The translations under genes were made by a program, and so were the position numbers. From an uncultured Clostridium sp. (GTDB lineage: Bacteria; Bacillota; Clostridia; Lachnospirales; Lachnospiraceae): a stretch of 30,692 nt of DNA. Location of the stretch: the NCBI GenBank assembly GCA_934438135.1, contig CAKSBP010000036.1, forward strand, positions 1-30,692. Reading direction: 5' to 3'. This document shows, piece after piece, positions 1 to 8,565 of the stretch (position 1 is the first letter of the stretch; each line of letters starts with the position of its first letter). Under the pieces are notes generated by a model. That model worked only from the letters and a program-made list of their open reading frames with translations. It had not been told where the DNA came from and searched no databases.

Positions 1-78
1 CTGAATGTATTATAAATCACAAATAAAAAAGAAAGGAAATGTGATATTTAGCTTATATAAATATCATACAAGAATATA

Positions 79-312
79 ATGAATGAATTTACAGGAAAGA
101 CCGAGGAATTAAAAAATTCTATGTCACAGATTTCTGATTCCATTACTATGATTGTAGATGCAATTGATGAAAGCAGCAATGGAATCAACGGTGTTTCTAT
201 TAATATTCAGGAACTTCTGAAGGAAATCAACCAAGTTGGTATTCAGATGGAAGAAAACCATATTATTGTTGAAAAACTAAAGGTGGAAACGGATACATTT
301 AAGAAGTTATAG
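79..312 (+). pseudogene. C-terminal remnant of a methyl-accepting chemotaxis protein
   Basis: The 77 readable residues match the last part of a chemotaxis receptor signalling domain: a Q/S/N-rich helix with the pattern SMSQISDSITMIVDAIDESS, then GINGVS, and the typical receptor ending FKKL. No transmembrane, HAMP or ligand domain and no methylation helix 1 is present, and the upstream 78 bases are A/T-rich without a continuing frame. A complete receptor is usually over 500 residues, so this is about its last seventh. A free cytoplasmic tip of this length is unlikely to work. It ends just before a strong terminator, which is probably the receptor gene's original one. Family assignment is from the residue pattern; loss of function is inferred from length. 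Confidence 0.7.
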
Positions 313-336
313 GAATAAAAAATATTTATAAAAGGG

Positions 337-370
337 AAGCAGCCAGGTTGGAGCATCTGGCTGCTTTTAT
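337..370 (+). terminator. Rho-independent terminator after the chemotaxis receptor remnant
   Basis: A perfect 10-bp stem AAGCAGCCAG / CTGGCTGCTT (337-346 and 357-366) with a 10-base loop is followed by a T-rich tail. It lies 25 bases after the receptor stop codon. Confidence 0.85.
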
Positions 371-373
371 ATA

Positions 374-743
374 CACGATTTACGAACTCCGTTAACTTCT
401 ATCTTCAGATATCTTGACATTCTTAGTGAAATTAAATTATCATTAGAAGAAAGGCAGGAATATTTAAACGTTGTGACTAGAAAAACTGAATTAATGAAAA
501 ATCTGGTTAATGTTTTATGAACTGTCTATGATGGAATGTAATGCTTATGTGCTTCATAAGGAGAAAATTTATCTATATGTATTCCTTTGTGAAGTACTAC
601 TGACTTTTTATGCAGATTTTGAGGTAAAAGGTATCGATGTAACAACCAATCTTCAGGAGAATGCAGAAGCAGTATTTCTGGATTCCTCAGTATTTAAGAG
701 GATTTTATCCAATCTAATCCAGAATGCTATTCGTTATGTGTAG
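374..743 (+). pseudogene. Sensor histidine kinase fragment, frameshifted and truncated
   Basis: The frame starting at 374 reads an H-box, HDLRTPLTSI, with the phospho-acceptor His at its first residue, followed by a dimerisation helix and then TGA at 518-520. The reading continues one base over from 510 with FYELSMMECNAY, a beta-strand region, and an N-box, NLIQNAIRYV, before TAG at 741. Joining the two frames gives a continuous DHp-to-CA kinase stretch, so one indel near 510-518 broke it. The sensor region upstream and the G1/G2 ATP-lid boxes downstream are missing. The kinase sequence begins only a few bases after the preceding terminator, which looks like a deletion scar joining two unrelated loci. 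Dead as a kinase. Confidence 0.7.
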
Positions 744-860
744 TCTTACCTGAGAATAGGGATGAAGCAGGATGGACAGATTTCTGCTGGTATGCAGGAT
801 TCGATTTTTAGCATTCAAATTATATTCCCAATACAAGAGTAGATGAAAGGAGCAGTAAAC

Positions 861-2054
861 ATGATATCAGAAAAGATGTATCAATTAGGAAGTAAACGTT
901 CTGTTATTCGTGAATTATTTGAGTATGGAAAAAAAAGGGGAGCAGAAATCGGACCGGAAAATGTCTTTGACTTCAGTCTTGGAAATCCAAATGTTCCGGC
1001 ACCAGCTTGTGTGAATGAAGCAATTAAACATATAGTAGATACAGAAAATTCGGTATTTTTGCATGGTTATACTTCTGCACAGGGAGATGTCAAAGTACGT
1101 AAAGCAATTGCAGAATATATTAATGATTGTTTTATGGAAAAAATCACAGCAGATAATATTTATATGACATGTGGTGCAGCGGCATCCATCAGCATCTGCT
1201 TTAATGCAGTTGTTGTTCCTGGTAATGGAGATGAAATTATTGCATTTACCCCATATTTTCCAGAGTATCGTGTATTTGTAGAACATGCAGGAGCAAAGCT
1301 GGTTGAAGTTCAGACAAGAAAACAGGATTTTCAGATCGATTTTAATAAAATTGAAACTGCTATCAATAGAAAGACGAAAGCAGTTATCGTGAATTCTCCA
1401 AATAACCCATCTGGTGTTATTTTTACAGAGGAGACAATTGTAAAGCTTTGTAACATAATGAGAAAGAAATCAAAAGAGTTTGGTCATCCAATTTATTTGA
1501 TTTCAGACGAGCCTTACCGTGAACTGGTATATGATGATATCAAAGTACCTTATCTGACAAAATATTATGATAATACTTTTGTATGTTATTCTTTTAGTAA
1601 ATCATTATCACTGCCAGGTGAGCGTATTGGATACATAGTAGTTTCGCCCAAAATGGAAGAGTCACAGAATGTATATGCAGCAGTCTGTGGTGCAGGAAGA
1701 GCATTAAGTTATGTCTGTGCACCAAGTCTGTTTCAATATGTGGTTGCAAAATGTCTTGGAGCAACTTCTGATATTAGTATATATAAGAAAAACAGAGATT
1801 TATTATACAATGCTCTAACCGAGTATGGATACCATTGTGTAAAACCGGACGGTGCATTTTATCTTTTTGTAGAAGCATTAGAAGAAGATGCCAATGAGTT
1901 TTCTGAAAAAGCAAAGAGACATGAACTTTTGTTAGTTCCTGGTGATGATTTTGGATGTCCTGGCTTTGTAAGAATTGCTTACTGCGTTACAACAGAACAG
2001 ATTATTCGTTCTCTTCCAGCATTTAAGAGACTAGCGGAAGAATACGGAAAATAA
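861..2054 (+). CDS. Pyridoxal-phosphate-dependent aminotransferase, class I/II
   Basis: This 397-residue protein has the fold-type I aminotransferase pattern: an N-terminal DFSLGNPNVPAP substrate-binding stretch, NSPNNPSG in the middle, the SDEPYREL strand that places the PLP-contacting Asp, SFSKSLSLPGERIGY carrying the PLP-binding Lys, and a C-terminal FVRIAYC with the carboxylate-binding Arg. It transfers amino groups between an amino acid and a 2-oxo acid in the cytosol; the substrate cannot be read from sequence. I chose the ATG at 861 because AAAGGAG lies 8 bases before it, while the ATG at 843 has no ribosome site. It follows decayed DNA and ends with its own terminator, so it is probably monocistronic. 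Confidence 0.88.
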   Translation: MISEKMYQLGSKRSVIRELFEYGKKRGAEIGPENVFDFSLGNPNVPAPACVNEAIKHIVDTENSVFLHGYTSAQGDVKVRKAIAEYINDCFMEKITADNIYMTCGAAASISICFNAVVVPGNGDEIIAFTPYFPEYRVFVEHAGAKLVEVQTRKQDFQIDFNKIETAINRKTKAVIVNSPNNPSGVIFTEETIVKLCNIMRKKSKEFGHPIYLISDEPYRELVYDDIKVPYLTKYYDNTFVCYSFSKSLSLPGERIGYIVVSPKMEESQNVYAAVCGAGRALSYVCAPSLFQYVVAKCLGATSDISIYKKNRDLLYNALTEYGYHCVKPDGAFYLFVEALEEDANEFSEKAKRHELLLVPGDDFGCPGFVRIAYCVTTEQIIRSLPAFKRLAEEYGK

Positions 2055-2084
2055 GATGATTTTTATGAAAAAAATAATCTTTTT

Positions 2085-2116
2085 AACGCAGCCAGAAATC
2101 TGACTGCGTTTTTTAA
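2085..2116 (+). terminator. Terminator between the aminotransferase and the convergent reductase
   Basis: AACGCAG (2085-2091) pairs with CTGCGTT (2104-2110), with an inner CAGA/TCTG pairing, and is followed by six T on the plus strand. The minus strand carries only a weaker T-rich tail, so it may also serve the reductase gene that converges on it. Confidence 0.8.
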
Positions 2117-2141
2117 GTTATTTTAAGGCTGTAGATATATA

Positions 2142-2873
2142 TTACAGCCATCCTCCATCCAGCTTAATCACTTGACTGGTCAGATAATTATGGTTTTCTG
2201 CCAGACTAAAAGCTAACTCAGCCACTTCTTCTGGTTTTCCTAGACGTCCGGTCGGAATTTCTTCTATTAAAGCATTCATTTCGTCTTCTTCCAGGAACTG
2301 ATTCATTTCTGTATCGATAGCACCACAAGCGATAGCATTTACTTGAATATTGCTAGGTGCCAGCTCTTTACCTAGTGCCATAGTAAGTCCATTAATTCCA
2401 CCTTTAGACGCAGAATATGCTACTTCACAGGAGGCACCCGCAACACCCCATACAGAGGAAATATTAATGATTTTTCCCTGCTGTCTGGACACCATGTCTG
2501 GAATTGCGTGAGAACAGCAGTTAAAGACCGATGTCAGGTTTGTCTGAATTGTCTGATTCCATTGTTCTGGTGTCATATCCTGAAGCAGTCCAATATAAGA
2601 AATTCCAGCGTTATTTACTAACACATCTATTTTCCCGAACACTTCATGTATTTTCTGAAACAGTTCTTCTACAAATTGATAATTTCCGATATCTCCACTT
2701 ACTGCCAGGCAGCAGGCACCAGCACACTCTATTTCCTTTCTCGTTTCTTCCAGTGCATCTACACTTCTTAGGCAGTTAATTACTACATTATATCCATTCT
2801 CCGCAAACTTCATAGCCACAGCTTTCCCAATTCCCCTGGAAGACCCCGTAACCAGCACCGTTTTCTTTTGCAT
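2142..2873 (-). CDS. ymfI: YmfI-like short-chain reductase (EF-P 5-aminopentanone reductase type)
   Basis: A 243-residue short-chain dehydrogenase with the nucleotide motif TGSSRGIG at residues 9-16, NNAG at 87-90, and the catalytic set N112, S140, Y153 and K157. The stretches INISSVWGVAGASCEVAYS and ACGAIDTEMN are closer to the YmfI group than to general FabG proteins. In Bacillus that enzyme reduces 5-aminopentanone on the lysine of elongation factor P to 5-aminopentanol. An alternative reading is a FabG-like 3-oxoacyl-ACP reductase outside the fab cluster; no fatty-acid genes are near, which favours YmfI. It stands alone and is transcribed against its left neighbour. The ribosome site (TTTTAGGAT) is weak. 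Confidence 0.75.
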   Translation of the reverse strand: MQKKTVLVTGSSRGIGKAVAMKFAENGYNVVINCLRSVDALEETRKEIECAGACCLAVSGDIGNYQFVEELFQKIHEVFGKIDVLVNNAGISYIGLLQDMTPEQWNQTIQTNLTSVFNCCSHAIPDMVSRQQGKIINISSVWGVAGASCEVAYSASKGGINGLTMALGKELAPSNIQVNAIACGAIDTEMNQFLEEDEMNALIEEIPTGRLGKPEEVAELAFSLAENHNYLTSQVIKLDGGWL

Positions 2874-2982
2874 ATCCTAAAACCTCGTTTCTAAACCTCT
2901 TTTTCTTATTATTATAACCTCATTTTCGCAAAAATCCATTCATTATCCTTCACGAACAGGTGCAGGTTTCTACCGGAAATGA

Positions 2983-3011
2983 TTGATATTGGACAGCCTA
3001 TCTGTTATACT
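2983..3011 (+). promoter_or_regulatory. Sigma-A-type promoter for the LytR_C gene
   Basis: TTGATA at 2983-2988, a 17-base spacer and TATACT at 3006-3011: five of six consensus bases in each box and ideal spacing. It rules out a translation start at 2979, which would lie upstream of the -35 box. Confidence 0.7.
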
Positions 3012-3071
3012 GTAAAAGTTGAATCAAGTACAGCAGTATGTCATATTTTAAATAGGTTAAAGGGTCGTATA

Positions 3072-4187
3072 ATGAAAAAGAAATCAAAAACAACATTTAT
3101 GAGAGGTTTTGTAAAAACGTGTGTGTACCTGCTTTTTTATGCATTGCTCTTTGCAGTAGGATATAAGGGGACAGCATTGTATCTGCAGCATAATCATAAG
3201 ACCAAAGAGACGAAAAATGGTGCCGTAAATATTACCGAGGAAGGAAAAACACCTTCTGTGGCATTCAATCTTTTATTTGCTATTGATGAAGATGCGGGAT
3301 GCTTAAAACATATGGTTCTTGAAGTACTTAATACGAATACAGATAGTTTATCATACATTACAATTCCTTTAAACAGCAGTATTACGTTATCCTCCGATAT
3401 GTATGAACGGGCGATGAACCAGAATTCGGAGATGCCACAGATTATAAAATTCAGTGAACTTGGTAATTTTATGGAGGTAGGGGATTTTTATGAGTTCAGT
3501 GAAGCTGTACTGGAAGATTATCTGGATGTAGATATCAGCTTTTTCACTGTGATGCAGAATGATGATTTCAATTTAGTCTTCAAAAGAAACAAAGAAGAGA
3601 ACTGTTATGTATTTCGTGATACATTGAAAGCAGAAATAGATGAATTTACAGAAGAAGATATTATAACATATATGAAAGCGTTTTATAAAAAAACGACATG
3701 TAATATTGATTTATCAAAGCGTCTGAAATATACACCTTCTTTGGCAGGAGTAAATATAGATGATGTGGCATTTGTATCTATACCGGGAGAAAAATTATCC
3801 GGATCGTATCAAATTAATAAGAATACAACAGAAAAATTATTTAAGAAACTAAAAGATGGAACAACTCTGGCAGAGATTCGGGCAGTTGTAGGGAGTTCAG
3901 ATGCCGTATCTCTTGGAAAGAATGTCATGATTTTAAATGGAAGTGGTGTAAACGGTCTTGCTGCCGGATATAAAAAAAAGCTGGAGGATGCAGGATATAC
4001 GGTAACTGGAATTGATAATTATGACAGCAGCGACGTAGAGACAACGAAAATCCAGGTAAAAGAGGACGGTCTTGGGATAGATTTGGAGCAGTATTTTAAA
4101 TCAGCAGAAATAGAGCAGACAGAGGATTTGCCGGAAAATATCGACATACAGATAATATTAGGGGCATCAGAAACAGAAACGGATTAA
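3072..4187 (+). CDS. Membrane-anchored protein with LytR C-terminal (LytR_C) domain
   Basis: The 371-residue protein has a lysine-rich start, one transmembrane helix at about residues 14-34 and a long extracytoplasmic part. The middle, from about residue 60 to 270, resembles a degenerate LCP-like region (ITIPLNSSITL, FSELGNF), but I see no clear conserved Arg/Asp set of active LytR-CpsA-Psr ligases. Residues of about 280-350 fit the LytR_C domain: VMILNGSGVNGLAAGYKKKLEDAGY followed by IDNYDSS and TTKIQVK (given here in pieces from one stretch). LytR_C domains usually accompany wall-polymer attachment proteins. The start at 3072 follows from the promoter at 2983-3011. The next gene, a teichoic-acid-type glycosyltransferase, fits a surface-polymer role, though the function is inferred. 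Confidence 0.72.
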   Translation: MKKKSKTTFMRGFVKTCVYLLFYALLFAVGYKGTALYLQHNHKTKETKNGAVNITEEGKTPSVAFNLLFAIDEDAGCLKHMVLEVLNTNTDSLSYITIPLNSSITLSSDMYERAMNQNSEMPQIIKFSELGNFMEVGDFYEFSEAVLEDYLDVDISFFTVMQNDDFNLVFKRNKEENCYVFRDTLKAEIDEFTEEDIITYMKAFYKKTTCNIDLSKRLKYTPSLAGVNIDDVAFVSIPGEKLSGSYQINKNTTEKLFKKLKDGTTLAEIRAVVGSSDAVSLGKNVMILNGSGVNGLAAGYKKKLEDAGYTVTGIDNYDSSDVETTKIQVKEDGLGIDLEQYFKSAEIEQTEDLPENIDIQIILGASETETD

Positions 4188-4220
4188 TATGTTATCTGTA
4201 AATGTAAAGGAATGGACAAT

Positions 4221-4961
4221 ATGGAAGCAAAGGTTAATATTATGGGACTGGATGTTGATTTAATCAGCACAGACTCATTTACCAATCGAATAGAGCAGTA
4301 TTTAACTAATGACTACCTGAATATAATTTTCCTGCTATCTACAAGTATGGTATATGATGCAATGGAAAGAGAAGCTTATAAAGAAACTCTTTCCAAAGCA
4401 CATATGCTGATTCCAGGTGAAGAAGCACTGTTAAGTGAGTTTCATGTGGAAGCATTAAGGGAGACGGGAATTGTGACGAATTACCGGTGCATGTATCAAA
4501 TGCTGGATGGAATTAAAGATGAGCATAAGACCATGTATCTGGTAGGCGCAGACGAAGAAGAAATGAAACATTTTATGAATGTCTGCAAAGAGGTTTATCC
4601 AAATACCAGAATTCTGGGGGCATATCTGGTAACAGAAGACATTAATATGGAACTTGTAATTAATGAGATCAACGGTGCCAATCCGGATATCCTTACGGTA
4701 ATTATGAATTCACCGGAACAGGAGAACTGGATTGTAGAAAATGCAGCAAAAATCAATGCAAAGCTCTGTATCGGCATTGGTGGAATTGTAAAAAAAATAT
4801 TGCAGGAATACAAGGAGCCGCCGCTTTTCTTCCGAAAATTCAAACTGGAACGTGTATATTATAAATTACATCTTCAGGTTGTTGTGAAGCTGAAGAAAAT
4901 ATGGCAGCATCGAATATTTGAACGAAAGATAGAGCACTATAAAAATAAAAAAGGTGAATAA
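4221..4961 (+). CDS. WecG/TagA/CpsF family glycosyltransferase
   Basis: A 246-residue GT26-type protein: MGLDVDLIS near the N-terminus, the HMLIPGEEALL segment where the family usually carries PDG (here PGE), YLVGADEEEM, NPDILTVIMNSPEQENWI, and a C-terminal FFRKFKLERVYYKL that matches the basic tail used for membrane association. Family members add N-acetylmannosamine or a related sugar to a lipid-linked carrier at the inner membrane face. The altered PGE and the poorly conserved first third mean the donor and acceptor cannot be assumed. I use the ATG at 4221 because AAAGGA sits 9 bases before it and touches the alternative ATG at 4212. It is 33 bases after the LytR_C gene and directly abuts the next gene, so the three probably form an operon. 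Confidence 0.78.
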   Translation: MEAKVNIMGLDVDLISTDSFTNRIEQYLTNDYLNIIFLLSTSMVYDAMEREAYKETLSKAHMLIPGEEALLSEFHVEALRETGIVTNYRCMYQMLDGIKDEHKTMYLVGADEEEMKHFMNVCKEVYPNTRILGAYLVTEDINMELVINEINGANPDILTVIMNSPEQENWIVENAAKINAKLCIGIGGIVKKILQEYKEPPLFFRKFKLERVYYKLHLQVVVKLKKIWQHRIFERKIEHYKNKKGE

Positions 4962-5840
4962 TTGGTTAATGACATGAAGATGAGACAGCTAGATGGAAAA
5001 AAAATAGTTCTTACAATTTTAGGTACATTTATTATGGGAGCAGCAGTGAACATGGTGTTTGAACCGATGAACATGGTAGTAGGTGGTTTATCGGGACTTG
5101 CCATTGTAGTGAAACGTCTGACAGAAGCATTTGTAAAAGGCGGGATTCCGGTCTGGCTGACCACTGCGATAATAAATGTACCTTTATTTATTGCCGCATG
5201 GAAAGTAAAAGGGGCCGAATTTATAAAGAATACATTAATAGCAACAATATCCTTTACGTTGGCATTGTATCTGATTCCAATAGTTCCAATTGGACAAAAA
5301 GACAATCTGCTTGCAGCATTGTTTGGAGGTGTATTAAGTGGTTCAGGACTGGGACTTGTGTTTTATAATGGAGGTTCTACTGGAGGAACGGATTTATTAG
5401 GTGCCATTATTAATTACTATGTACCACATGTGCCAGTAGCCAAAGCATTGATGGTGATAGATAGTACAATAATTATACTAGGCGCATTTATATTTGGTGT
5501 GAATAAGGCCATGTACGCCATTATCGCAGCATATGTAACAACAAAAATTATGAATAATATCCTAGAGGGAATGGGATTTGCAAAGCTTGCCTATATTATT
5601 TCTGATCATTATAATGAAATTTCCGATGAGGTATTTAAAAATGTAAATCGTGGAGTAACCTTTCTTCGGGTACAAGGAGGATACACAAAGCAGGATAAAC
5701 GAATGCTTATGTGTGTTGTTTCCGAAAAACAAATTGTTCAGCTAAAGAACATAGTTGCCAAAATTGACCCTGAAGCTTTTTTAATAATCACGGATGCCAG
5801 AGAGGTTTTAGGCGAAGGGTTTATTCAATATAAACAGTAA
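4962..5840 (+). CDS. YitT family membrane protein
   Basis: This 292-residue protein has about five to six hydrophobic helices in its first 200 residues, containing the family patterns MGAAVNMVFEPMNMVVGG and GGSTGGTDLLG, then a soluble C-terminal DUF2179 domain (VTFLRVQGGYTKQDKRML, FLIITDAREVLGEGF). Function of the YitT/YvjA group is not established. The likely start is a TTG at 4962, one base after the previous stop codon, with AAGGTG 5 bases upstream; the nearest ATG at 4974 is 17 bases from that site. Head-to-tail arrangement suggests cotranscription with the LytR_C and glycosyltransferase genes. Confidence 0.88.
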   Translation: MVNDMKMRQLDGKKIVLTILGTFIMGAAVNMVFEPMNMVVGGLSGLAIVVKRLTEAFVKGGIPVWLTTAIINVPLFIAAWKVKGAEFIKNTLIATISFTLALYLIPIVPIGQKDNLLAALFGGVLSGSGLGLVFYNGGSTGGTDLLGAIINYYVPHVPVAKALMVIDSTIIILGAFIFGVNKAMYAIIAAYVTTKIMNNILEGMGFAKLAYIISDHYNEISDEVFKNVNRGVTFLRVQGGYTKQDKRMLMCVVSEKQIVQLKNIVAKIDPEAFLIITDAREVLGEGFIQYKQ

Positions 5841-6035
5841 TGTGCAGAAAAAACCGGAAAAAGATGATGAATTCGTATAAAATATCTGCCAGTATACAAA
5901 TTATACAAAACCCAAAAAAGTTATTTGGTAAAAAGGGATATGGCAATTAAAGGACAAATAGTGTATCATATCACTTATAAACGAGGTACGGAAAAGGTAT
6001 CGTATCCAATAACTTTTTTAGGGAGGAAAGCATTA

Positions 6036-7148
6036 ATGGCAAGCTTATCGTTAAAAAATATTAATAAAACATATCCAAATGGATTTGTTGCAGTAAAAAA
6101 TTTCAATCTTGAAATCGCAGATAAAGAATTCATCATCTTCGTAGGTCCTTCAGGATGTGGTAAATCCACAACACTTCGTATGATCGCTGGTTTGGAGGAA
6201 ATCACATCAGGTGAATTATGGATCGGAGATAAATTAGTTAATGATGTAGAACCAAAAGACAGAGATATCGCTATGGTATTCCAGAACTATGCTTTGTATC
6301 CTCATATGTCCGTATATGATAATATGGCATTCGGCCTTAAATTAAGAAAGACTCCAAAAGATAAGATTGATAAATTAGTTCATGAGGCAGCTAAAATCCT
6401 TGATATTGAACATTTATTAGACAGAAAGCCTAAGGCTTTATCTGGTGGTCAGAGACAGCGTGTTGCTATGGGACGTGCTATCGTTCGTAATCCTAAGGTA
6501 TTCCTTATGGATGAACCTTTATCCAACTTGGATGCTAAACTTCGTGTACAGATGCGTATTGAGATCGCAAAGATTCATCAGAGACTGGAAGCAACTATCA
6601 TCTACGTAACACATGACCAGACAGAGGCTCTTACTCTTGGTACCAGAATCGTTGTTATGAAAGACGGTGTTGTTCAGCAGGTTGCTGCACCAGTTGATTT
6701 ATATCAGAGACCAGACAACTTATTCGTAGCTGGATTCATCGGATCTCCTCAGATGAATTTCATCGATTCCAAAGTTGTTAAATCAGGTTCTGACGTTATG
6801 TTAATGTTCGGTTCTCATTCAATCAAACTTCCTGAGACAAAAGCTCAGACACTGATTGAAAAAGGTTATGAAAATAAAACAGTTGTTCTTGGTATCCGTC
6901 CAGAAGATATCAAAGATGAAGAAATCTTTATTAACAGCACTCCAGGTGGTGTTATTGAGGCAACTATCAAAGTTTATGAAATGCTTGGTGCTGAAGTATT
7001 CTTATACTTCTCAATTGACCAGTTCGATTTAACAGTTCGTGTTAACCCACGTACAACTGCTAGACCTGGTGATACAATCAAACTTGCATTAGACTTATCT
7101 AAGATACATATCTTCGATAAAGAAACAGAACAGGCAATCTGCCACTAA
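6036..7148 (+). CDS. ugpC: Sugar ABC transporter ATPase, MsmX/UgpC type
   Basis: The 371-residue ATPase has Walker A GPSGCGKST at residues 37-45, the Q-loop VFQNYALYPHMSV, signature LSGGQRQRVAMGRA, Walker B VFLMDEPLSNLDAKLR, the H-loop YVTHDQTEA, and a C-terminal TOBE/MalK-like regulatory domain containing LGIRPEDI. Proteins of this group energise several carbohydrate importers in Gram-positive bacteria. No permease or binding protein lies next to it, which fits a shared ATPase serving transporters elsewhere. The start at 6036 is set by GGGAGG 9 bases upstream; the longer reading from 5925 has no support. Codon use (many ATC, CGT, GGT) differs from its neighbours and suggests high expression. 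Confidence 0.9.
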   Translation: MASLSLKNINKTYPNGFVAVKNFNLEIADKEFIIFVGPSGCGKSTTLRMIAGLEEITSGELWIGDKLVNDVEPKDRDIAMVFQNYALYPHMSVYDNMAFGLKLRKTPKDKIDKLVHEAAKILDIEHLLDRKPKALSGGQRQRVAMGRAIVRNPKVFLMDEPLSNLDAKLRVQMRIEIAKIHQRLEATIIYVTHDQTEALTLGTRIVVMKDGVVQQVAAPVDLYQRPDNLFVAGFIGSPQMNFIDSKVVKSGSDVMLMFGSHSIKLPETKAQTLIEKGYENKTVVLGIRPEDIKDEEIFINSTPGGVIEATIKVYEMLGAEVFLYFSIDQFDLTVRVNPRTTARPGDTIKLALDLSKIHIFDKETEQAICH

Positions 7149-7180
7149 TATTGAAAGATACGTATATGTTTTAATAGAGG

Positions 7181-7211
7181 AAGGAATATCAGAAATGGTA
7201 TTCCTTTTTTT
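7181..7211 (+). terminator. Terminator after the sugar-transport ATPase gene
   Basis: AAGGAATA (7181-7188) pairs with TATTCCTT (7199-7206) around a 10-base loop, and the right arm runs into a stretch of seven T. Confidence 0.85.
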
Positions 7212-7321
7212 GTACATATACATAAGTGCTATACATTAAAGTCTAGTGATCAAACTAATATATTCGGTACACTATTTTAACTATTTAATATAAATATAAC
7301 AAGTTTCATGATTATAGTTTA

Positions 7322-7350
7322 TTTACTTTTACCCAAAATAGTGATAAAAT
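7322..7350 (+). promoter_or_regulatory. Candidate promoter for the CdaR-type regulator and ftsEX cluster
   Basis: TTTACT at 7322-7327, 17 bases, then TAAAAT at 7345-7350 preceded by an extended -10 TG. The -35 match is moderate (four of six). This is the only well-spaced pair I see in the 300 bases between the previous gene and the regulator. Confidence 0.5.
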
Positions 7351-7402
7351 TACGTAGAATGAGACGCAGGTTTCTATGGAATATGACCTGTTTAGAGTAA
7401 AT

Positions 7403-7418
7403 CGTTTAGGAATAAACG
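7403..7418 (+). promoter_or_regulatory. Inverted repeat in the leader of the CdaR-type regulator
   Basis: CGTTTA-GGAA-TAAACG is a perfect 6-bp inverted repeat, 33 bases before the start codon and downstream of the candidate promoter. It could be an operator, for example for autoregulation, or a small RNA hairpin. Nothing else was recognised in 7212-7450. Confidence 0.35.
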
Positions 7419-7450
7419 CTTTATACAATAAATGAAAAGGAGTGAAGAGA

Positions 7451-8536
7451 ATGATATCAAATCAGATTCTTCAAACAACGATTGAGGGATTAAAGGCGAT
7501 AACCAGAACAGATATCTGTGTGATGGATACAGAAGGAAAGACCCTTGCAGCAACGATTAATAACGCAGATGAATATGAGCAGGCAGTACTTACTTTTGTG
7601 AGTTCACCAGCCGACAGCCAGGTACTGCAGGGATTTCAGTTTTTTAAAGTATTTGATGAACATCAGCTGGAATACGTAATACTTGCAAAGGGCGATAGTG
7701 AAGATGTTTATATGATTGGTAAAATAGCTTCTTTTCAGATACAGAATCTTTTAGTTGCATACAAAGAGAGATATGATAAGGATAACTTTATCAAGAATCT
7801 GCTTTTAGATAACTTATTACTTGTTGATATTTATAATCGTGCAAAGAAACTTCATATTGATACAGAGGCTAGAAGAGTAGTATTTCTGATTGAAACAAAA
7901 AATGAAAAAGACGTCAATGCATTAGAGACTGTACGTGGATTATTTGCAAGCAAGACGAAAGATTTTATTACTGCAGTAGATGAAAAGAACATTATTCTTG
8001 TAAAGGAACTGAAACAGGCGGAGTCCTATGAAGATTTAAATAAGACAGCGAAGATTATCGTAGACATGTTAAATACAGAGGCTATGACAAAAGTACATGT
8101 TTCTTATGGAACAATTGTAAATGAAATCAAAGATGTTTCCCGTTCCTATAAAGAAGCAAAGATGGCACTGGATGTAGGAAAGATTTTCTACAGTGGCAGA
8201 AATGTGGTTGCTTATAATAACCTGGGTATTGGACGTTTAATTTATCAGTTGCCAATGCCATTATGTAAAATGTTTATTAAGGAAATTTTCGATGGAAAAT
8301 CTCCAGACAGTTTTGATGAAGAAACCCTTACTACGATTAATAAGTTCTTTGAAAATAACTTAAATGTTTCTGAAACATCCAGACAGCTTTATATTCATAG
8401 AAATACGCTTGTATATAGACTGGATAAGCTTCAGAAGAGTACAAATCTTGATCTGCGTGTATTTGAAGATGCCATTACATTTAAAATTGCATTAATGGTT
8501 GTGAAGTACATGAAATATATGGAAAGCCTTGACTAA
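7451..8536 (+). CDS. PucR/CdaR-type transcriptional regulator
   Basis: A 361-residue regulator. The N-terminal 115 residues resemble a sugar-diacid-recognition type sensor (MISNQILQTTIEGL, VMDTEGKTLAAT). The middle (about 130-250) resembles a GGDEF-like CdaR domain with VSYGTIVNEI and SRSYKEAKMAL. The C-terminus has a PucR helix-turn-helix: FFENNLNVSETSRQLYIHRN, then TLVYRLDKL. Family members bind DNA in response to a small molecule, often a carboxylic or sugar acid; the ligand is unknown. The ATG at 7451 has AAAGGAG 8 bases upstream; the GTG at 7442 overlaps that site. Only 29 bases separate it from ftsE with no terminator, so it may be cotranscribed with the wall-hydrolysis genes, an unusual partner for this family. 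Confidence 0.82.
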   Translation: MISNQILQTTIEGLKAITRTDICVMDTEGKTLAATINNADEYEQAVLTFVSSPADSQVLQGFQFFKVFDEHQLEYVILAKGDSEDVYMIGKIASFQIQNLLVAYKERYDKDNFIKNLLLDNLLLVDIYNRAKKLHIDTEARRVVFLIETKNEKDVNALETVRGLFASKTKDFITAVDEKNIILVKELKQAESYEDLNKTAKIIVDMLNTEAMTKVHVSYGTIVNEIKDVSRSYKEAKMALDVGKIFYSGRNVVAYNNLGIGRLIYQLPMPLCKMFIKEIFDGKSPDSFDEETLTTINKFFENNLNVSETSRQLYIHRNTLVYRLDKLQKSTNLDLRVFEDAITFKIALMVVKYMKYMESLD

Positions 8537-8565
8537 CTAGAGACGGGGAAGGAAGCATATCTAAG

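Noticed and set aside
4595..5305. Minus-strand open frames opposite the glycosyltransferase and YitT genes
   Set aside because: Codon shadows of well-supported plus-strand genes.
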